Below, in pieces: positions 1 to 10,124 of a DNA stretch of 64,000 nt (positions are counted from its first letter, which is position 1; each line of letters starts with the position of its first letter). Both the position numbers and the translations under genes were made by a program. The notes beneath the pieces were generated by a model. The model searched no databases. It saw only the letters and a list, made by a program, of their open reading frames with translations, and was not told the DNA's origin. The DNA comes from Caldibacillus debilis DSM 16016 (lineage in GTDB: Bacteria > Bacillota > Bacilli > Bacillales > Caldibacillaceae): NCBI RefSeq assembly GCF_000383875.1, contig NZ_KB912879.1:1-64000 (forward strand), in the 5' to 3' direction.

Positions 1-366
<366 letters not shown>

Positions 367-441
367 ATTTATGCTCATCCGAAACTCAAAGGCGCTTTGT
401 CTTGTTCAGTTTTCAAGGTTCAATCGAAACGCGACTTTTAC

Positions 442-471
442 ATTTTACCATCAGGAATTAATACGTGTCAA
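442..471 (-). promoter_or_regulatory. rRNA promoter P2 (sigma-A)
   Basis: On the reverse strand TTGACA (466-471) and TAAAAT (442-447) are separated by 18 bases, about 75 bases upstream of the 16S 5' end. This is the promoter nearest the gene in a tandem pair, the usual layout of Bacillus rRNA operons. Confidence 0.85.
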
Positions 472-511
472 CCGTTCTTTTCAACTTCCCTAATTCCTGA
501 CGGCGAATATT

Positions 512-540
512 AATATATCAGCAAAACAACTAGTTGTCAA
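512..540 (-). promoter_or_regulatory. rRNA promoter P1 (sigma-A)
   Basis: On the reverse strand a perfect TTGACA (535-540) and TATATT (512-517) are separated by 17 bases. It lies upstream of a second promoter of similar strength and completes the tandem rRNA promoter pair. Confidence 0.85.
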
Positions 541-926
541 CACCTAAAATCGGAGGCGCGGAAAAGAAGAAAAGCCCATTTTTCGCAGGGATTTTTCAAT
601 TTCTTCGGCCGCTTCCCCAAAAAAAATGAAAGTCCGGAGGCGCGCCGGTAAAAGAAAAATGCCCTATTCGACTGAAAAGCGGGAGAACTTTCCGCCGGAT
701 GCCCTTTACCCGTTTTTCCCGCCCTTCGGAAAGGGCGAAAGGCTTTTGAATCGGCGACGGACAGGCCATTTTTGCCAAGGAACCGAACATGCCCGCATTC
801 ATTTCCGTCAGGACCGCGGCCCGGGCAGACGCTGACTTGCCGAGGGCCAAGCCTGCGGAAAATTTTTTGAAGATAATTTTTTCCGGAAAACGGAGGCGAT
901 ACGGCCGTCCGGCTCCGTCCCCGGAT
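541..926. other. gene-free stretch between rRNA promoters and ygxA
   Basis: No convincing gene is seen. The open frames here are short, overlap one another in several frames and have no ribosome binding site. It probably holds the end of the ygxA transcript, but no clear hairpin with a T-run was found. Confidence 0.5.
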
Positions 927-1805
927 TTAAAAAACATCCTTCTTCAGCCTGTACAATGCCAATGGTACGCCGCCTTTTCCTTTCTTTTCGTCCACAATGA
1001 GCTCAATGTACTCCCGGTCCAATAAATACTCCAAAAGAATCAACAGATCGATGGAATAAATCTTTAATTCGGGATGTTCGAAAAGCTCCTGGACCGACCA
1101 GAACGCTTTCTGTTTCAATATGTCCGCGATATGGGCCGCTCCCAATTCCGTCTTCGAACGGATCATATATTCACTGGCCAAAAATAAAAGTTCCAGCCTT
1201 TTTTCAAGGGGTTCTTCGCTCCGGATAAACTCTTCATACAATTTGAAGATTTCGGGATCGATTTGCTTCATCTGATCCCAAACGGTCAGCTCGGGATGCA
1301 TTCCTTTCTCGATGATCGACAATCTCGCCAAATGATGGAGGGCGCGAATGACATGATTGAATGCGTCAAGATGGTTCTTTTTTTGGTACAGCCGCTTTCC
1401 GTCCAAATACGAGCTGATCAATTTGCAAAACTCCAGACCGATGCGGATCTTCCGGTCGTTGAAGGGAAAATCTTGAAGCTCCTTAATTAAATGGTGGAAA
1501 AAATCGTTTCTTTCAAATAATATTTTTCCGCTGTAGATCCAATTGATGATTTTTTTGTTTTTGCCGAAGAACAGCCAGTCGCGGATCGTTTCCTTGTCTA
1601 TCGTCATCAGCCCGATCTGGCGTCTGCCGTCGCTGAAATGGACGATATCCATTTCCTTTTCGCCCCGTTCCACGATCTCGAGCAGGACCGTTTGGATGAC
1701 GTCATATGGGGTCAGGGCGAATTGCCCCTTCTCCACCAGCAGGATCCCCAATGTGGAAGGGTGGCTGGCCCGTTCCCAGTAAATGGAGCGTATCAAATCT
1801 TCCAT
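927..1805 (-). CDS. ygxA: nucleotidyltransferase-like protein YgxA
   Basis: The 292-residue protein has the length and position of B. subtilis YgxA, which also lies between an rRNA operon and ygzB-perR. I recognise it mainly by this gene order and by its overall character: an N-terminal alpha/beta part followed by a helical C-terminal half. The biochemical role is unknown. The first ATG of the frame (1811) is only one base from the GGGGG, so I place the start at the second ATG, six bases from GGGGGA. The gene is divergent from ygzB. Function beyond the family name is not supported. Confidence 0.85.
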   Translation of the reverse strand: MEDLIRSIYWERASHPSTLGILLVEKGQFALTPYDVIQTVLLEIVERGEKEMDIVHFSDGRRQIGLMTIDKETIRDWLFFGKNKKIINWIYSGKILFERNDFFHHLIKELQDFPFNDRKIRIGLEFCKLISSYLDGKRLYQKKNHLDAFNHVIRALHHLARLSIIEKGMHPELTVWDQMKQIDPEIFKLYEEFIRSEEPLEKRLELLFLASEYMIRSKTELGAAHIADILKQKAFWSVQELFEHPELKIYSIDLLILLEYLLDREYIELIVDEKKGKGGVPLALYRLKKDVF

Positions 1806-1979
1806 CGTCATTCCCCCGATTTGCTAATACAGAACATATTCGACGTCGGGGGGAAAATTCCTTTTTTGTAACAAAATCGACAATAAATACGGAGGGATTA
1901 ATCCCGGATGCGGCTTAATTCATTTTTTTCATTTTTTCCGTTGTGGTATAGTTGGGATAGAGAAGGGAGGAAATCTGCG

Positions 1980-2378
1980 TTGAAGAAGAAAAGCAGCAAA
2001 ATCAACCGGGTCCGCTCGTTCGCTTTCCGTTTGGTGATCGCCGGTATCCTTTTAATGTATATCGGATTATTGTTGAAAGACTATCCGTTCCTCATGGTCC
2101 TTTTTATGCTGTTAGGCCTGTTGTCCGTCATGGGCAGCACCTTGGTTTATTTAAGGATCGGCCTCCTTTCCGTCCAAGCCGAACAAGTCATTTGCCCTTC
2201 TTGCGGGAAAAGGACGAAGATGCTGGGCAGGGTGGATCTGTGCATGTTTTGCGGGGAGGCGCTGACTTTGGATCCGGAACTGGAAGGAAAAGAATTCGAC
2301 GAAAGCTACAATAAAAGAAGACCGAAAAAAGCGGGGAAAAACGCCTCCGAACGGGAGCTTGAAAAAAGCGAAACGTAG
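1980..2378 (+). CDS. ygzB: UPF0295 membrane protein YgzB
   Basis: The gene starts at a TTG preceded by GGGAGG at seven to eight bases. The upstream in-frame ATG at 1908 has no ribosome binding site and would add sequence unlike the family. The 132-residue protein has two hydrophobic segments (about residues 11-30 and 36-58), then a cytosolic tail with two CxxC pairs (CPSC and CMFC about 19 residues apart), a zinc-ribbon-like arrangement. The tail end is charged and longer than I would expect for the family. The gene lies between ygxA and perR as in B. subtilis. The function is not known. Confidence 0.88.
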   Translation: MKKKSSKINRVRSFAFRLVIAGILLMYIGLLLKDYPFLMVLFMLLGLLSVMGSTLVYLRIGLLSVQAEQVICPSCGKRTKMLGRVDLCMFCGEALTLDPELEGKEFDESYNKRRPKKAGKNASERELEKSET

Positions 2379-2500
2379 ACGAGCCGGGAAACTTCCCGGT
2401 TTTTTTGGCGGCATGCGGCAAAAGCGGGAACCCGGCCCCATTTTCCTCAGAAAAAAGGGGAATAAAAAACAGAGCGATCTACATGAGATGCTCTGTCCCT

Positions 2501-2938
2501 TCAGTGGCCTTCCTTTTTGGCGCAGTCCTCGCAAAGTCCGTATATTTCCAATCGATGATGGCTGACTTTGAAATTCGTGACATGGGCGGCAAATTGTTCC
2601 ACTTCATTCAGGCTCGGATAATGGAAATCGACGATTTTTCCGCATTTTTCGCATATGGCATGATAATGGTCGCTCGTCGCGAAGTCAAAACGGCTGGAAG
2701 AGTCCCCGTAGGTCAGTTCTTTCACCAAACCCGCTTCGCGGAAGACCCGCAGGTTGTTGTAGACCGTCGCGACACTCATATTCGGAAATTTTCCTTCCAG
2801 CGCTTTATATATTTCATCAGCGGTCGGGTGGGACATGGAATTGATCAAATATTCCAGTATCGCATGACGCTGCGGAGTTATGCGGATGCCGGACTCTTTG
2901 AGCGTCTCCAGCGCTTCTTTCAGTTGGTTGCCAGCCAC
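2501..2938 (-). CDS. perR: peroxide-sensing Fur-family repressor PerR
   Basis: PerR represses peroxide-stress genes and is inactivated by metal-catalysed oxidation of histidines. A GTG start (2938), nine bases from GAGG, gives 145 residues. The numbering then coincides with B. subtilis PerR: regulatory metal ligands H37, D85, H91, H93 and structural zinc cysteines C96, C99, C136, C139 are all visible. The ATG six bases upstream is only three bases from the binding site, so it is less likely. The winged helix occupies about residues 1-80 and the dimerisation domain the rest. A Per box lies about 40 bases upstream, implying autoregulation. The divergent bcp-side gene order matches B. subtilis. 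Confidence 0.97.
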   Translation of the reverse strand: MAGNQLKEALETLKESGIRITPQRHAILEYLINSMSHPTADEIYKALEGKFPNMSVATVYNNLRVFREAGLVKELTYGDSSSRFDFATSDHYHAICEKCGKIVDFHYPSLNEVEQFAAHVTNFKVSHHRLEIYGLCEDCAKKEGH

Positions 2939-2977
2939 CGCCATGCACCTCTTTTCTCATTGGAAAGCATTATTACA

Positions 2978-2992
2978 TAATAATCTTTATAA
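2978..2992 (-). promoter_or_regulatory. Per box upstream of perR
   Basis: The reverse strand reads TTATAAAGATTATTA, 13 of 15 positions of the Per-box consensus TTATAATNATTATAA. Its place just upstream of perR fits the known autorepression of this regulator. Confidence 0.75.
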
Positions 2993-3363
2993 TTAGTGTA
3001 CTAATTTTTCAACGCCTTTGTCAATAAAATTCCACCGGGAACGGCCGGGCGGACGGAAGCGGAGAAAAGGACGGCCCCTCCGGTTTCCCCTTCTTCCCCA
3101 AAAGACAAACCGGCCGGGCGCAGTCCGGAAGGCCCCGGGCGCCGGCAGTCCCGTCCGGTTCCTGCAGGCGGCAAGAAGTGCTCCATCATCATGGGGTTTC
3201 CCGTTTCGGCGCGACTTTGCCAGCCTTTTGCCGGGAATCACGGCCATGAAGCCCGCCCGAGCCCGCCAATGAAGGATGAAAAAACTCCGTTCCTTGTTGG
3301 TTTTCCCTTTTTTCAGCAAGATCATCAAAAACCTTGCCGAAAAAAATTTTCCAGGCTTCCGGA
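2993..3363. other. GC-rich gap between perR and the adenosyltransferase
   Basis: No gene is supported. Several overlapping open frames exist on both strands because the segment is GC-rich, but none has a ribosome binding site or a recognisable protein. No transcription terminator was recognised. Confidence 0.5.
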
Positions 3364-3918
3364 TCATGACGATTCGCTGTGCAGCACGTCTTCCTTGACC
3401 CCAAAAGCCTGATTTACAAATCTTGCCGCGACAAAAAGATAATCGGACAGGCGGTTTAAATAGGCCAGGACTTGCGGATTGACATTCTCCAGGGCGACGG
3501 CGCAACGCTCGGCGCGCCTGACGATCGTGCGGGCGGCATGGAGGGCCGCTCCCGCCGGATGGCCGCCGGGCAAAATAAAATTGGTCAGCGGCGCCAGCTT
3601 TTTGTCCCATTCATCGATCCATTTTTCCAAGTTTTCCACATCTTCCTTTTGAATCGGCCAATGCACTTTCTTTCCCTCGGGCGTGGAAAGTTCCGAACCG
3701 ACGTGGAACAGCTTCGTCTGGATTTGGCGGATTTCCGCCAAGAACTTTTCCTTTTCCGGAAAAGAAGCGTCGCGCAAAAAACTGGCGGACAACCCGATCA
3801 AGGAATTCGCTTCATCGCAAGTCCCATAAGCCTCCACTTTCGGATCGTTTTTCGCCACCCGCACCCCGTAAACGAGGGACGTGGTTCCCTTATCTCCGGA
3901 CCGCGTGTAGATTTTCAT
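3364..3918 (-). CDS. yvqK: PduO-type cob(I)yrinic acid a,c-diamide adenosyltransferase
   Basis: This enzyme transfers the adenosyl group of ATP to cob(I)alamin, making coenzyme B12. The N terminus KIYTRSGDKGTTSL is the family's ATP-binding signature. Further on are the conserved GTCDEANSLIGL stretch, the FILPGG motif, and the RTIVRRAER helix near residue 130. The 184-residue length is normal for the family. I start at the ATG before KIYTRS; the GGAAGGGG about ten bases upstream can serve it, whereas earlier in-frame ATGs at 3927 and 3939 have poorer spacing. No other cobalamin gene is adjacent, so this looks like a salvage enzyme. Confidence 0.93.
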   Translation of the reverse strand: MKIYTRSGDKGTTSLVYGVRVAKNDPKVEAYGTCDEANSLIGLSASFLRDASFPEKEKFLAEIRQIQTKLFHVGSELSTPEGKKVHWPIQKEDVENLEKWIDEWDKKLAPLTNFILPGGHPAGAALHAARTIVRRAERCAVALENVNPQVLAYLNRLSDYLFVAARFVNQAFGVKEDVLHSESS

Positions 3919-4030
3919 GCCTCCCATTCCCCTTCCCATTGATTTGTATTGCCCGTTTCCAGCAGCGGAACGGTTCCCTCCGTGGCGGGAACCATCCTTT
4001 TCCCTTTCATTTTAATCCATTCCAAACATT

Positions 4031-4070
4031 AAAAAAAGCTGGTTCAAAAGCGTCCTCTTTTGAAACCAGC
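4031..4070 (-). terminator. intrinsic terminator
   Basis: A near-perfect hairpin with arms GCTGGTTTCAAAAG and CTTTTGAACCAGC is followed on the reverse strand by a run of seven T. It lies about 345 bases downstream of bcp and probably ends that transcript, leaving a long 3' region without a recognised gene. Confidence 0.8.
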
Positions 4071-4414
4071 CAAATCAGATGAGTGAGGAGGTATGCCCTG
4101 TTATACAGTATTCAGGCGGATTCGGCCTGAGTAGTTGAAAAGCCTGTATTCCCCGTGATTTTCTGTTCCTTTCTTCCGAAAAAGCGGGGACCGGAATCGG
4201 GCGCCGCCTTCCTCCGAAAAGACGCCCCAAGGACGGTCCGGGATCCTCTCCGCATTTCAAGGCACAGCTTCCGATTCCGCTTTCCAAAGGTTTCTTCGTG
4301 CCGCGCGCAAAATACCGCCTTTTTCGTTCGCCCGGCCCGCATAAGCTTTGATTCAATGATCGTCCGCAGCAAACCATGGGCCGACGTCCATATCCCCCGG
4401 AAGTTGCGGCGGGT
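4071..4414. other. gene-free stretch downstream of bcp
   Basis: This lies between bcp and its apparent terminator. Open frames of 86 and 128 codons exist on the reverse strand, but they overlap each other, have no good ribosome binding site and resemble nothing I know. A small hairpin (TTCAGGC...GCCTGAG, about 4111-4132) is present. Confidence 0.45.
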
Positions 4415-4888
4415 TCACTTGCCGGCATGTCCGCGAATCCATTCCAATGCCTGTTCCACATGGCCGTTTACCTGAACTTTCCGCCACTCCTTCGCCACAT
4501 TTCCTTCCTTATCGATAATGAATGTGGAGCGTTCCGTTCCGAAGAACTCCCTGCCGAACATCTTCTTCGGCTTCCACACCCCGTAAGCTTTGGCGATTTC
4601 ATGGTCCTCATCGGTCAGCAGCAAGAAAGGCAGCCGGTGTTTTTCGGCAAATTTTTGATGGGACCGGAGGGAATCGCCGCTCACCCCCAGGATGACCGCG
4701 TTCAGATCGGAAAAATCCTGGTAATGATCCCTGAAATCGCATGCTTCCGCCGTACATCCCGGGGTCATATCCTTCGGATAGAAATACAGGACGACATATT
4801 TTCCTCGGAAATCGGATAACTTCACCTTTTCCCCGTTCGTGGCGAGGGCTTCAAAATCAGGGGCTTTTTTTCCTGTTAAGGATTCCAT
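4415..4888 (-). CDS. bcp: thioredoxin-dependent thiol peroxidase (Bcp/PrxQ peroxiredoxin)
   Basis: The enzyme reduces hydrogen peroxide and organic peroxides using thioredoxin. The peroxidatic motif is FYPKDMTPGCTAEACDF. It gives peroxidatic C45 and, five residues on, resolving C50, the atypical two-cysteine Bcp arrangement. The protein has 157 residues, normal for the family. The start is the ATG preceded by GGGAGG at about seven bases; an ATG five codons upstream is weaker. The B. subtilis counterpart ygaF lies near perR too, so the gene may share peroxide regulation, but no Per box was seen upstream. Confidence 0.96.
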   Translation of the reverse strand: MESLTGKKAPDFEALATNGEKVKLSDFRGKYVVLYFYPKDMTPGCTAEACDFRDHYQDFSDLNAVILGVSGDSLRSHQKFAEKHRLPFLLLTDEDHEIAKAYGVWKPKKMFGREFFGTERSTFIIDKEGNVAKEWRKVQVNGHVEQALEWIRGHAGK

Positions 4889-5214
4889 ATTCCTTCCTCC
4901 CATTCCGTTCTCAAATTAACCCGTCCCGGCCGGCCGAAGGCGGGAAAAACCGGTCCTTCACGGCCCGCCCCGCCGTGGAAAGCTTCGCCATGGGTGTACT
5001 TACCAATAGCTTAGCGAATCGCCGATTAAAAAACAAATGAGAAGTCCCGAAGGATTTGCGGATCACGGGCATTCCCGCACAGTCCCGCTCCTTCGGGCCC
5101 GCTCAAAAACTTTCCCGGAAAACCCGCCCTTTCTCGCTGTCAAAAGAAAAGGCTTGCTCTCGGGGCCTGTATCCTTTTTCGGGAGGTCTCTTTCCAAAAA
5201 CCCGCTTTCCGATT
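4889..5214. other. gene-free stretch upstream of bcp
   Basis: No gene is supported in this gap. It presumably contains the bcp promoter (reverse strand) and the end of the potassium channel transcript. No clear -35/-10 pair or terminator was identified. Confidence 0.4.
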
Positions 5215-5637
5215 TCATCCCAGGCTCCGCCGCTTCCTGATGTCGGCCACCGTCCGGAAGACAAAGGAGGCGGAGATCGCGTATCCGAGCAATCCTTCGA
5301 TGACTGCGACCAGGCGCCCGATCCCCAAGGGCACCACATCCCCGTAACCGATGGAAAACATCGTAATGCCGCTAAAATACACGCACGTAAACAGCAAGTC
5401 CAACCCTTCCGGTTCGCCGGCCTTCGTCCCGGTTTCCGCCAGGACGGCATAACCGTTTTGCATCAGGAGAAAATAGATGAGTCCGAAGCCGATCACCGCC
5501 GTGACATACATGAACAGCAAATATACAAAACTCCGCCACGTCAAAAATTTATCGATCATGGCTTCCGGGAGAAAAAGGGTGCGCAAACTCATGCCGATGC
5601 AAAGGATCACCAAAAACAAAAACAGGAACGGGATCAT
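5215..5637 (-). CDS. two-TM potassium channel family protein
   Basis: This 140-residue membrane protein has a hydrophobic N-terminal segment (residues 1-17), a first channel helix (about 36-60), a pore helix with selectivity filter SIGYGDVVP (about 95-103), and a last helix (about 106-130). This is the Ion_trans_2 pore module without the cytosolic RCK domain that gated channels such as YugO carry. It is probably a small K+ leak channel, or it may pair with a separate regulator. A GAGGTG motif lies about four bases before the ATG. It stands alone on the reverse strand in a gap that in B. subtilis would hold other genes (gsaB). Confidence 0.88.
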   Translation of the reverse strand: MIPFLFLFLVILCIGMSLRTLFLPEAMIDKFLTWRSFVYLLFMYVTAVIGFGLIYFLLMQNGYAVLAETGTKAGEPEGLDLLFTCVYFSGITMFSIGYGDVVPLGIGRLVAVIEGLLGYAISASFVFRTVADIRKRRSLG

Positions 5638-6092
5638 CGCTCACCTCGACCGGAAATGGAAAAGTCCTTACATCCATCTATACGCTTGTCACCCCCCTTT
5701 CATTCGGAAAAATTCCGAAACAACAACACGGGAAGAAAAAACGTTCGGGAGGAATGTCCGGTCCGGGCGGCATATAATTTATGGTAAGCGGAAGATGGGC
5801 ATCGGAAAGCCCGGGCCTGAAAAAAGTAAACAGCGGCCCCGGAGCACGCACTTTCCGGAATGAAAAAGATCACCGGCAAAAAAGGGGAAGATCCGGCGGG
5901 ATCATCCGCCGCCGAAATGGCGGAAAGGGGCACGTGTCAGGCCCTCCGGCCGGGCCGGCGGCATCGAATGAAACCTGCAGCCGGAGGACGGCGGAAAGAG
6001 GGACGGAAAATCGTTGCCCCAGGCCCCGCACGGCCGCTGTCCATCCGTTTTCCGGGCCCGTCGGCAGGCACAAATTATTCACTTTTTTCCGC
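5638..6092. other. GC-rich gap before the ArAE gene
   Basis: The segment is divergent intergenic DNA between the channel and the exporter-like gene. It contains several overlapping open frames on both strands, none with a ribosome binding site or recognisable product. The only element supported is the promoter just to its right. Confidence 0.45.
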
Positions 6093-6120
6093 TGGACAAA
6101 GCCCTTGAATATGATAAAAT
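6093..6120 (+). promoter_or_regulatory. sigma-A promoter of the ArAE-like gene
   Basis: TGGACA (6093-6098) and TAAAAT (6115-6120) are separated by 16 bases and lie about 80 bases upstream of the start codon. Each hexamer has one mismatch to consensus. Confidence 0.55.
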
Positions 6121-6198
6121 ACTGCAAACGTGGGTATCTTTTCTCTAAAGTGAAATGCAGGAAATCCAATCGATCACCATGGATGAAAGGGATATTTT

Positions 6199-7275
6199 AT
6201 GAAACTTGGCGCTCGTATTTTAAAAACCGGAACGGCCATTGTGCTGGCATTATTCCTTGCCGAACTGTTAAAACTGCCGTCGCCCGTTTTCGCGGGGATC
6301 GCGGCCATATTCGCGGTTCAGCCTTCCATCTACCGGTCGTATTTGACGATCGTGGAACAGATCCAAGGAAATATCATCGGCGCATTATGCGCGATTTTGT
6401 TCTATCAGCTCTTCGGCAATCATTTCGTCATCATCGGTCTCGCCGCCATCATCGCCATCATTATCCATTTGCGGTTGAAGATCGAAAATACGATCTCCCT
6501 GTCCCTGGTTACCTTGGTGGCCATCATGGTCGCCCCGGAAGACGATTTTTACTCATTCGCCTTCATCCGGTTTATCACCATCCTTTTGGGGATCTTGTCG
6601 GCGTTCCTGATCAACCTTGCGCTCCTTCCGCCGAAATATGAAACAAAACTTTTCAAGTCGATTATGGAAATAACCGGAGAAGTGATTAAATGGATCCGGA
6701 TAAGCATTTATCAGGCATCCGATCATGTGGAGCTGAAAAATGATATCGAACGGATCAAAGAACGGTTGATCCGGCTCGATCAAATTTTCTTATTTTATAA
6801 GGAGGAACGGAATTTTTTACGAAAGCACCGCTACGCCAAAATGCGGAAAGTGGTTCTCTACCGGCACATGATCGCAACGGTCCGGGCCTCCCTCAACGTG
6901 CTGAAAAAACTGCATCAATATGAAAATGATTTAAGCCTCTTGCCGGGCCATTTTACGGAAAAATTGAAGGGCTGCATCGAACAGCTGACGATCAGCCATG
7001 AACAAATCCTGATCCGTTATACGGGAAAGGCGAAAATGAAACATGAAGAAAAAATCGGCGAGCTCGATTCGATGAAACAAAACCTGCTGAGGCTCCATCT
7101 GCAATATTTGAAGGAAGAAGGGGACGAACAGGCGGCCTATCACATTTTGCAGATGATGGCGGCCGTGATGGAATACAATGAACATCTTCTTCATTTGGAA
7201 AAGCTGATCAACAGCCTGCAATCGTTCCATAAAGAGGAGGGGCATGTCCGATTGGCGGAGCCCGATCCCCAATAA
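6199..7275 (+). CDS. aromatic acid exporter family protein (YgaE-like)
   Basis: The 358-residue protein has about four to five membrane helices in its first 145 residues (for example LFLAELLKLPSPVFAGIAAI and the FVIIGLAAIIAIIIHL segment). A long charged helical cytosolic domain from about 150 to the end follows. This is the ArAE_1 plus ArAE_1_C architecture. Family members are proposed to export aromatic acids, but the substrate here is unknown. The position between ygaC and bcp suggests it is the counterpart of B. subtilis YgaE. The ATG follows AAAGGGAT. It is one of the few forward genes in this conserved block. Confidence 0.82.
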   Translation: MKLGARILKTGTAIVLALFLAELLKLPSPVFAGIAAIFAVQPSIYRSYLTIVEQIQGNIIGALCAILFYQLFGNHFVIIGLAAIIAIIIHLRLKIENTISLSLVTLVAIMVAPEDDFYSFAFIRFITILLGILSAFLINLALLPPKYETKLFKSIMEITGEVIKWIRISIYQASDHVELKNDIERIKERLIRLDQIFLFYKEERNFLRKHRYAKMRKVVLYRHMIATVRASLNVLKKLHQYENDLSLLPGHFTEKLKGCIEQLTISHEQILIRYTGKAKMKHEEKIGELDSMKQNLLRLHLQYLKEEGDEQAAYHILQMMAAVMEYNEHLLHLEKLINSLQSFHKEEGHVRLAEPDPQ

Positions 7276-7976
7276 GCTCCCGATTGTTCCGAAAAAAAAG
7301 GACGGGGGATCACCTGCGGGAGAAAAGGCCGGCGACGGCCGGGAAAATGGAGAAGGAAAGGTTCAAGGCGCCGTAAAAAGTGCGGAAGGGAAAAAACACC
7401 GTCCCGCAAACGGGCCCATATTCCGGGGGATTTTTTCAGCTCACCGGTGTCCTCCGGCGCATATTTGTACCCGCAAACGGACCCGTATTCCGGGGAATTC
7501 CCCTTCGCCGGCATTTACCGTCGGACGAAAGGGGATCCCCGGTTTTTTTGCGGAAAAACGACCGTGTGCTTCCTTCGGAAAATGTGTCCGTGCAGGAAGG
7601 GGGAACAGGAAGCTTCGCTTTGGCAGGGGAAGGGGGCGCTCTCATGGATATTTGGCATTCGTGCGGTAAGCGTTTCGGCAGCCGGGTGGGCGTGTTCGCC
7701 GCCGGATGCAACCGGTTTCATTTTTCCGTTGCCCAATGGTTCTCTGGCGCCCCAAAGCAAAACCGGGCGGATCCAAGAAATCCGCAAAATTCCCGGGCTC
7801 CCGCGGCTTGGAACTTGGAAGCGGGCAGCCGCAAGTCGCGCGGACGGAAATTGTACCTGCTTCCGTACCGGCCTCTTTTCAGCCCGGCAAAACCCGCAAA
7901 GGGCAGAACCCGGGAACCGGCGGAGGGGGCAGCCGGAGACAGGAAAACGAAAATCGGCGGCACCCGGGACAGGCGG
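7276..7976. other. 700-bp GC-rich gap with a duplicated 67-bp unit
   Basis: No gene is supported. The segment is open in several frames at once because it is GC-rich and poor in stop codons, but no frame has a ribosome binding site or a familiar protein. It contains a short direct repeat, listed separately. In B. subtilis this interval holds the ABC exporter gene ygaD, which is missing here. Confidence 0.5.
7403..7495. repeat. two 26-bp direct repeats, period 67 bp
   Basis: The units at 7403-7428 and 7470-7495 both read CCCGCAAACGG, one variable base, CCC, a purine, then TATTCCGGGG, so 24 of 26 bases agree. The start-to-start distance is 67 bases. The repeat lies in a gene-free gap and codes for nothing recognisable. 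Confidence 0.75.
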
Positions 7977-8510
7977 TCAATATTTGCGGTATTTCAAATA
8001 CCGTTCGTACCAGGTATCGACAAAATCGGGGGCAAAGGGGCCTTTTTTCTGGCGGATCCAATAGGTGAGCGTGGAGATGTTGTTTTTTAATATTTGATCG
8101 ATAATTTTCGGGTAACCCATGCTCCGCTTATGCTCCTCGTATTCGTCTTCGTCGAGGAGGACGTAGGTCATGTCGGGATATACTTTAATATCCAAGTCGT
8201 AATCGATGTATTTCAACGCTTCATCGTCGATGACAAAGGGGGAACTGATATTGCAATAATAATAGATGCCGTCTTCCCTCAGCATCCCGATCACATTGAA
8301 CCAATGCCGGGCATGGAAATAACAGATGGCCGGCTCCCTGGTGATCCAGGTTTTGCCGTTGGATTCGGTCACCGCCGTATGGTCGTTGCCGCCGATGATT
8401 TCCATTTTCGTTCCTTTCAGAACGATCGTTTCTTTCCAAATGCGATGGATTTGGCCGTTATGCTTGTAACTGTGGATTTCAATCGTCGTTCCGGCAGCTG
8501 GTATCGTCAT
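7977..8510 (-). CDS. ygaC: nucleoside tri/diphosphate phosphatase YgaC (DUF402)
   Basis: The 177-residue protein is a DUF402/FomD-like beta-barrel protein. In Staphylococcus aureus the counterpart was characterised as a nucleoside tri- and diphosphatase (NtdP) acting on NTPs. Recognisable features are the basic N-terminal strand region [17 protein letters not shown], the central [30 protein letters not shown] region whose acidic residues bind the metal, and the C-terminal [11 protein letters not shown]. Length and position next to sspE and the ygaE-like gene match B. subtilis ygaC. A GAAGGGATC precedes the ATG. It is a single gene on the reverse strand. Confidence 0.93.
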   Translation of the reverse strand: MTIPAAGTTIEIHSYKHNGQIHRIWKETIVLKGTKMEIIGGNDHTAVTESNGKTWITREPAICYFHARHWFNVIGMLREDGIYYYCNISSPFVIDDEALKYIDYDLDIKVYPDMTYVLLDEDEYEEHKRSMGYPKIIDQILKNNISTLTYWIRQKKGPFAPDFVDTWYERYLKYRKY

Positions 8511-8789
8511 CGGGATCCCTTCTTTCTCGTAAAAACATCTTCCGCGATCGTCTATATCTAAATATTATACCGCGATTTCATGAAAGATTAAACAGAAGAG
8601 GCGGAAGAACTCCCGGAAACCGGGGAAATTTTTATGCGGATCGTCCCTTGAATTTTTCCGTAAAAACGGGGTGGAACCGCCGCCGCGGCCGCCGCTTTTG
8701 TAAACATGCGGTCCGCCGGAACCATTTCGGAGGGGGCATGGTTTCAGCCGGCAAAAGGGGCCTGGCGTCCCGGCCGGCCGCCTGGGTCA
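8511..8789. other. gap between ygaC and the sspE terminator
   Basis: No gene is supported. The part close to ygaC is AT-rich (around 8550-8600) and probably carries its promoter on the reverse strand, but I could not assign hexamers with confidence. B. subtilis has ygaB here; no such frame was found. Confidence 0.4.
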
Positions 8790-8828
8790 AAACGAAAAAC
8801 GAGGGTGGCCCGAAACGGGGGCACCCTC
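8790..8828 (-). terminator. terminator of sspE
   Basis: The arms GAGGGTG and CACCCTC (8801-8828) form a hairpin followed on the reverse strand by GTTTTTCGTTTTG. It lies 32 bases after the sspE stop codon. Confidence 0.75.
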
Positions 8829-8859
8829 ATGCTGGAAAACTATATGCCAAAATGGGAAA

Positions 8860-9024
8860 TTACGAATTTTTTTGCTTTTTCGTTTCCGACTGTTGATTTT
8901 GCTTCTTTACTTGTTGGGCATCGGTTTCAGCGGCAAATTCCGTCCCGTATTGCCCTTTGGAAGATTGGGCGTTTTGCTGTCTTACTTTTTGAACGTCCGT
9001 GCCAGCTTGGGATTTCTTAGCCAT
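8860..9024 (-). CDS. sspE: gamma-type small acid-soluble spore protein
   Basis: This 54-residue protein begins MAKKSQAGTDVQKVRQQNAQ and contains GQYGTEFAAETDAQQVKKQ, the unmistakable Gln/Asn-rich repeat of gamma-type SASP. These are stored in the spore core and degraded at germination as an amino-acid source. It holds essentially one repeat plus part of a second, so it is shorter than B. subtilis SspE. A perfect GGAGG sits seven bases before the ATG. It lies between ygaC and fabL exactly as in B. subtilis, with its own terminator. Such genes are transcribed in the forespore by sigma-G. The gene shows that the organism makes spores. Confidence 0.97.
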   Translation of the reverse strand: MAKKSQAGTDVQKVRQQNAQSSKGQYGTEFAAETDAQQVKKQNQQSETKKQKNS

Positions 9025-9094
9025 GTTATCACCTCCACTTGGTCATTAACATTCCCTCGCGGAAGTGAAATTATCCAAAAAACCGATGGAATTT

Positions 9095-9871
<777 letters not shown>

Positions 9872-10124
9872 CTAAAATGACGTTTGCCCGCTGAACGTTG
9901 CAGCTTCGCCTGCCTCTTTAAAAAATCCGCCCGGCCCTCGCCTTCCCGGTCCGGCATCGGTGACGGGAAAATCGGTCCCGGTCAAACATGATGAAACCGT
10001 CCGCCGAAAGCCGCGCAGGTTCGGGGCGGGGAGCCCCCGGATAGCAGGCCGCCAAATTGATCCGCTCCGTCCGGGTGCCAAGTTTAAGGGGAAGACCCCT
10101 CCCGGTCCCCCGCCTCGTCGCGGT

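Noticed and set aside
4094-4135. A 13-codon forward frame (MPCYTVFRRIRPE) after GAGGAGGT
   Set aside because: The binding site is only one base from the ATG, there is no promoter, and the stretch lies in the 3' region of a reverse-strand transcript.
4112-4372. 86-codon reverse frame downstream of bcp
   Set aside because: No ribosome binding site, no recognisable family, and a second overlapping frame is equally open.
7380-8090. Long forward frames of 120-236 codons
   Set aside because: Three frames are open together in GC-rich DNA, the products are Arg/Gly/Pro-rich without start signals, and the right end lies antisense to ygaC.
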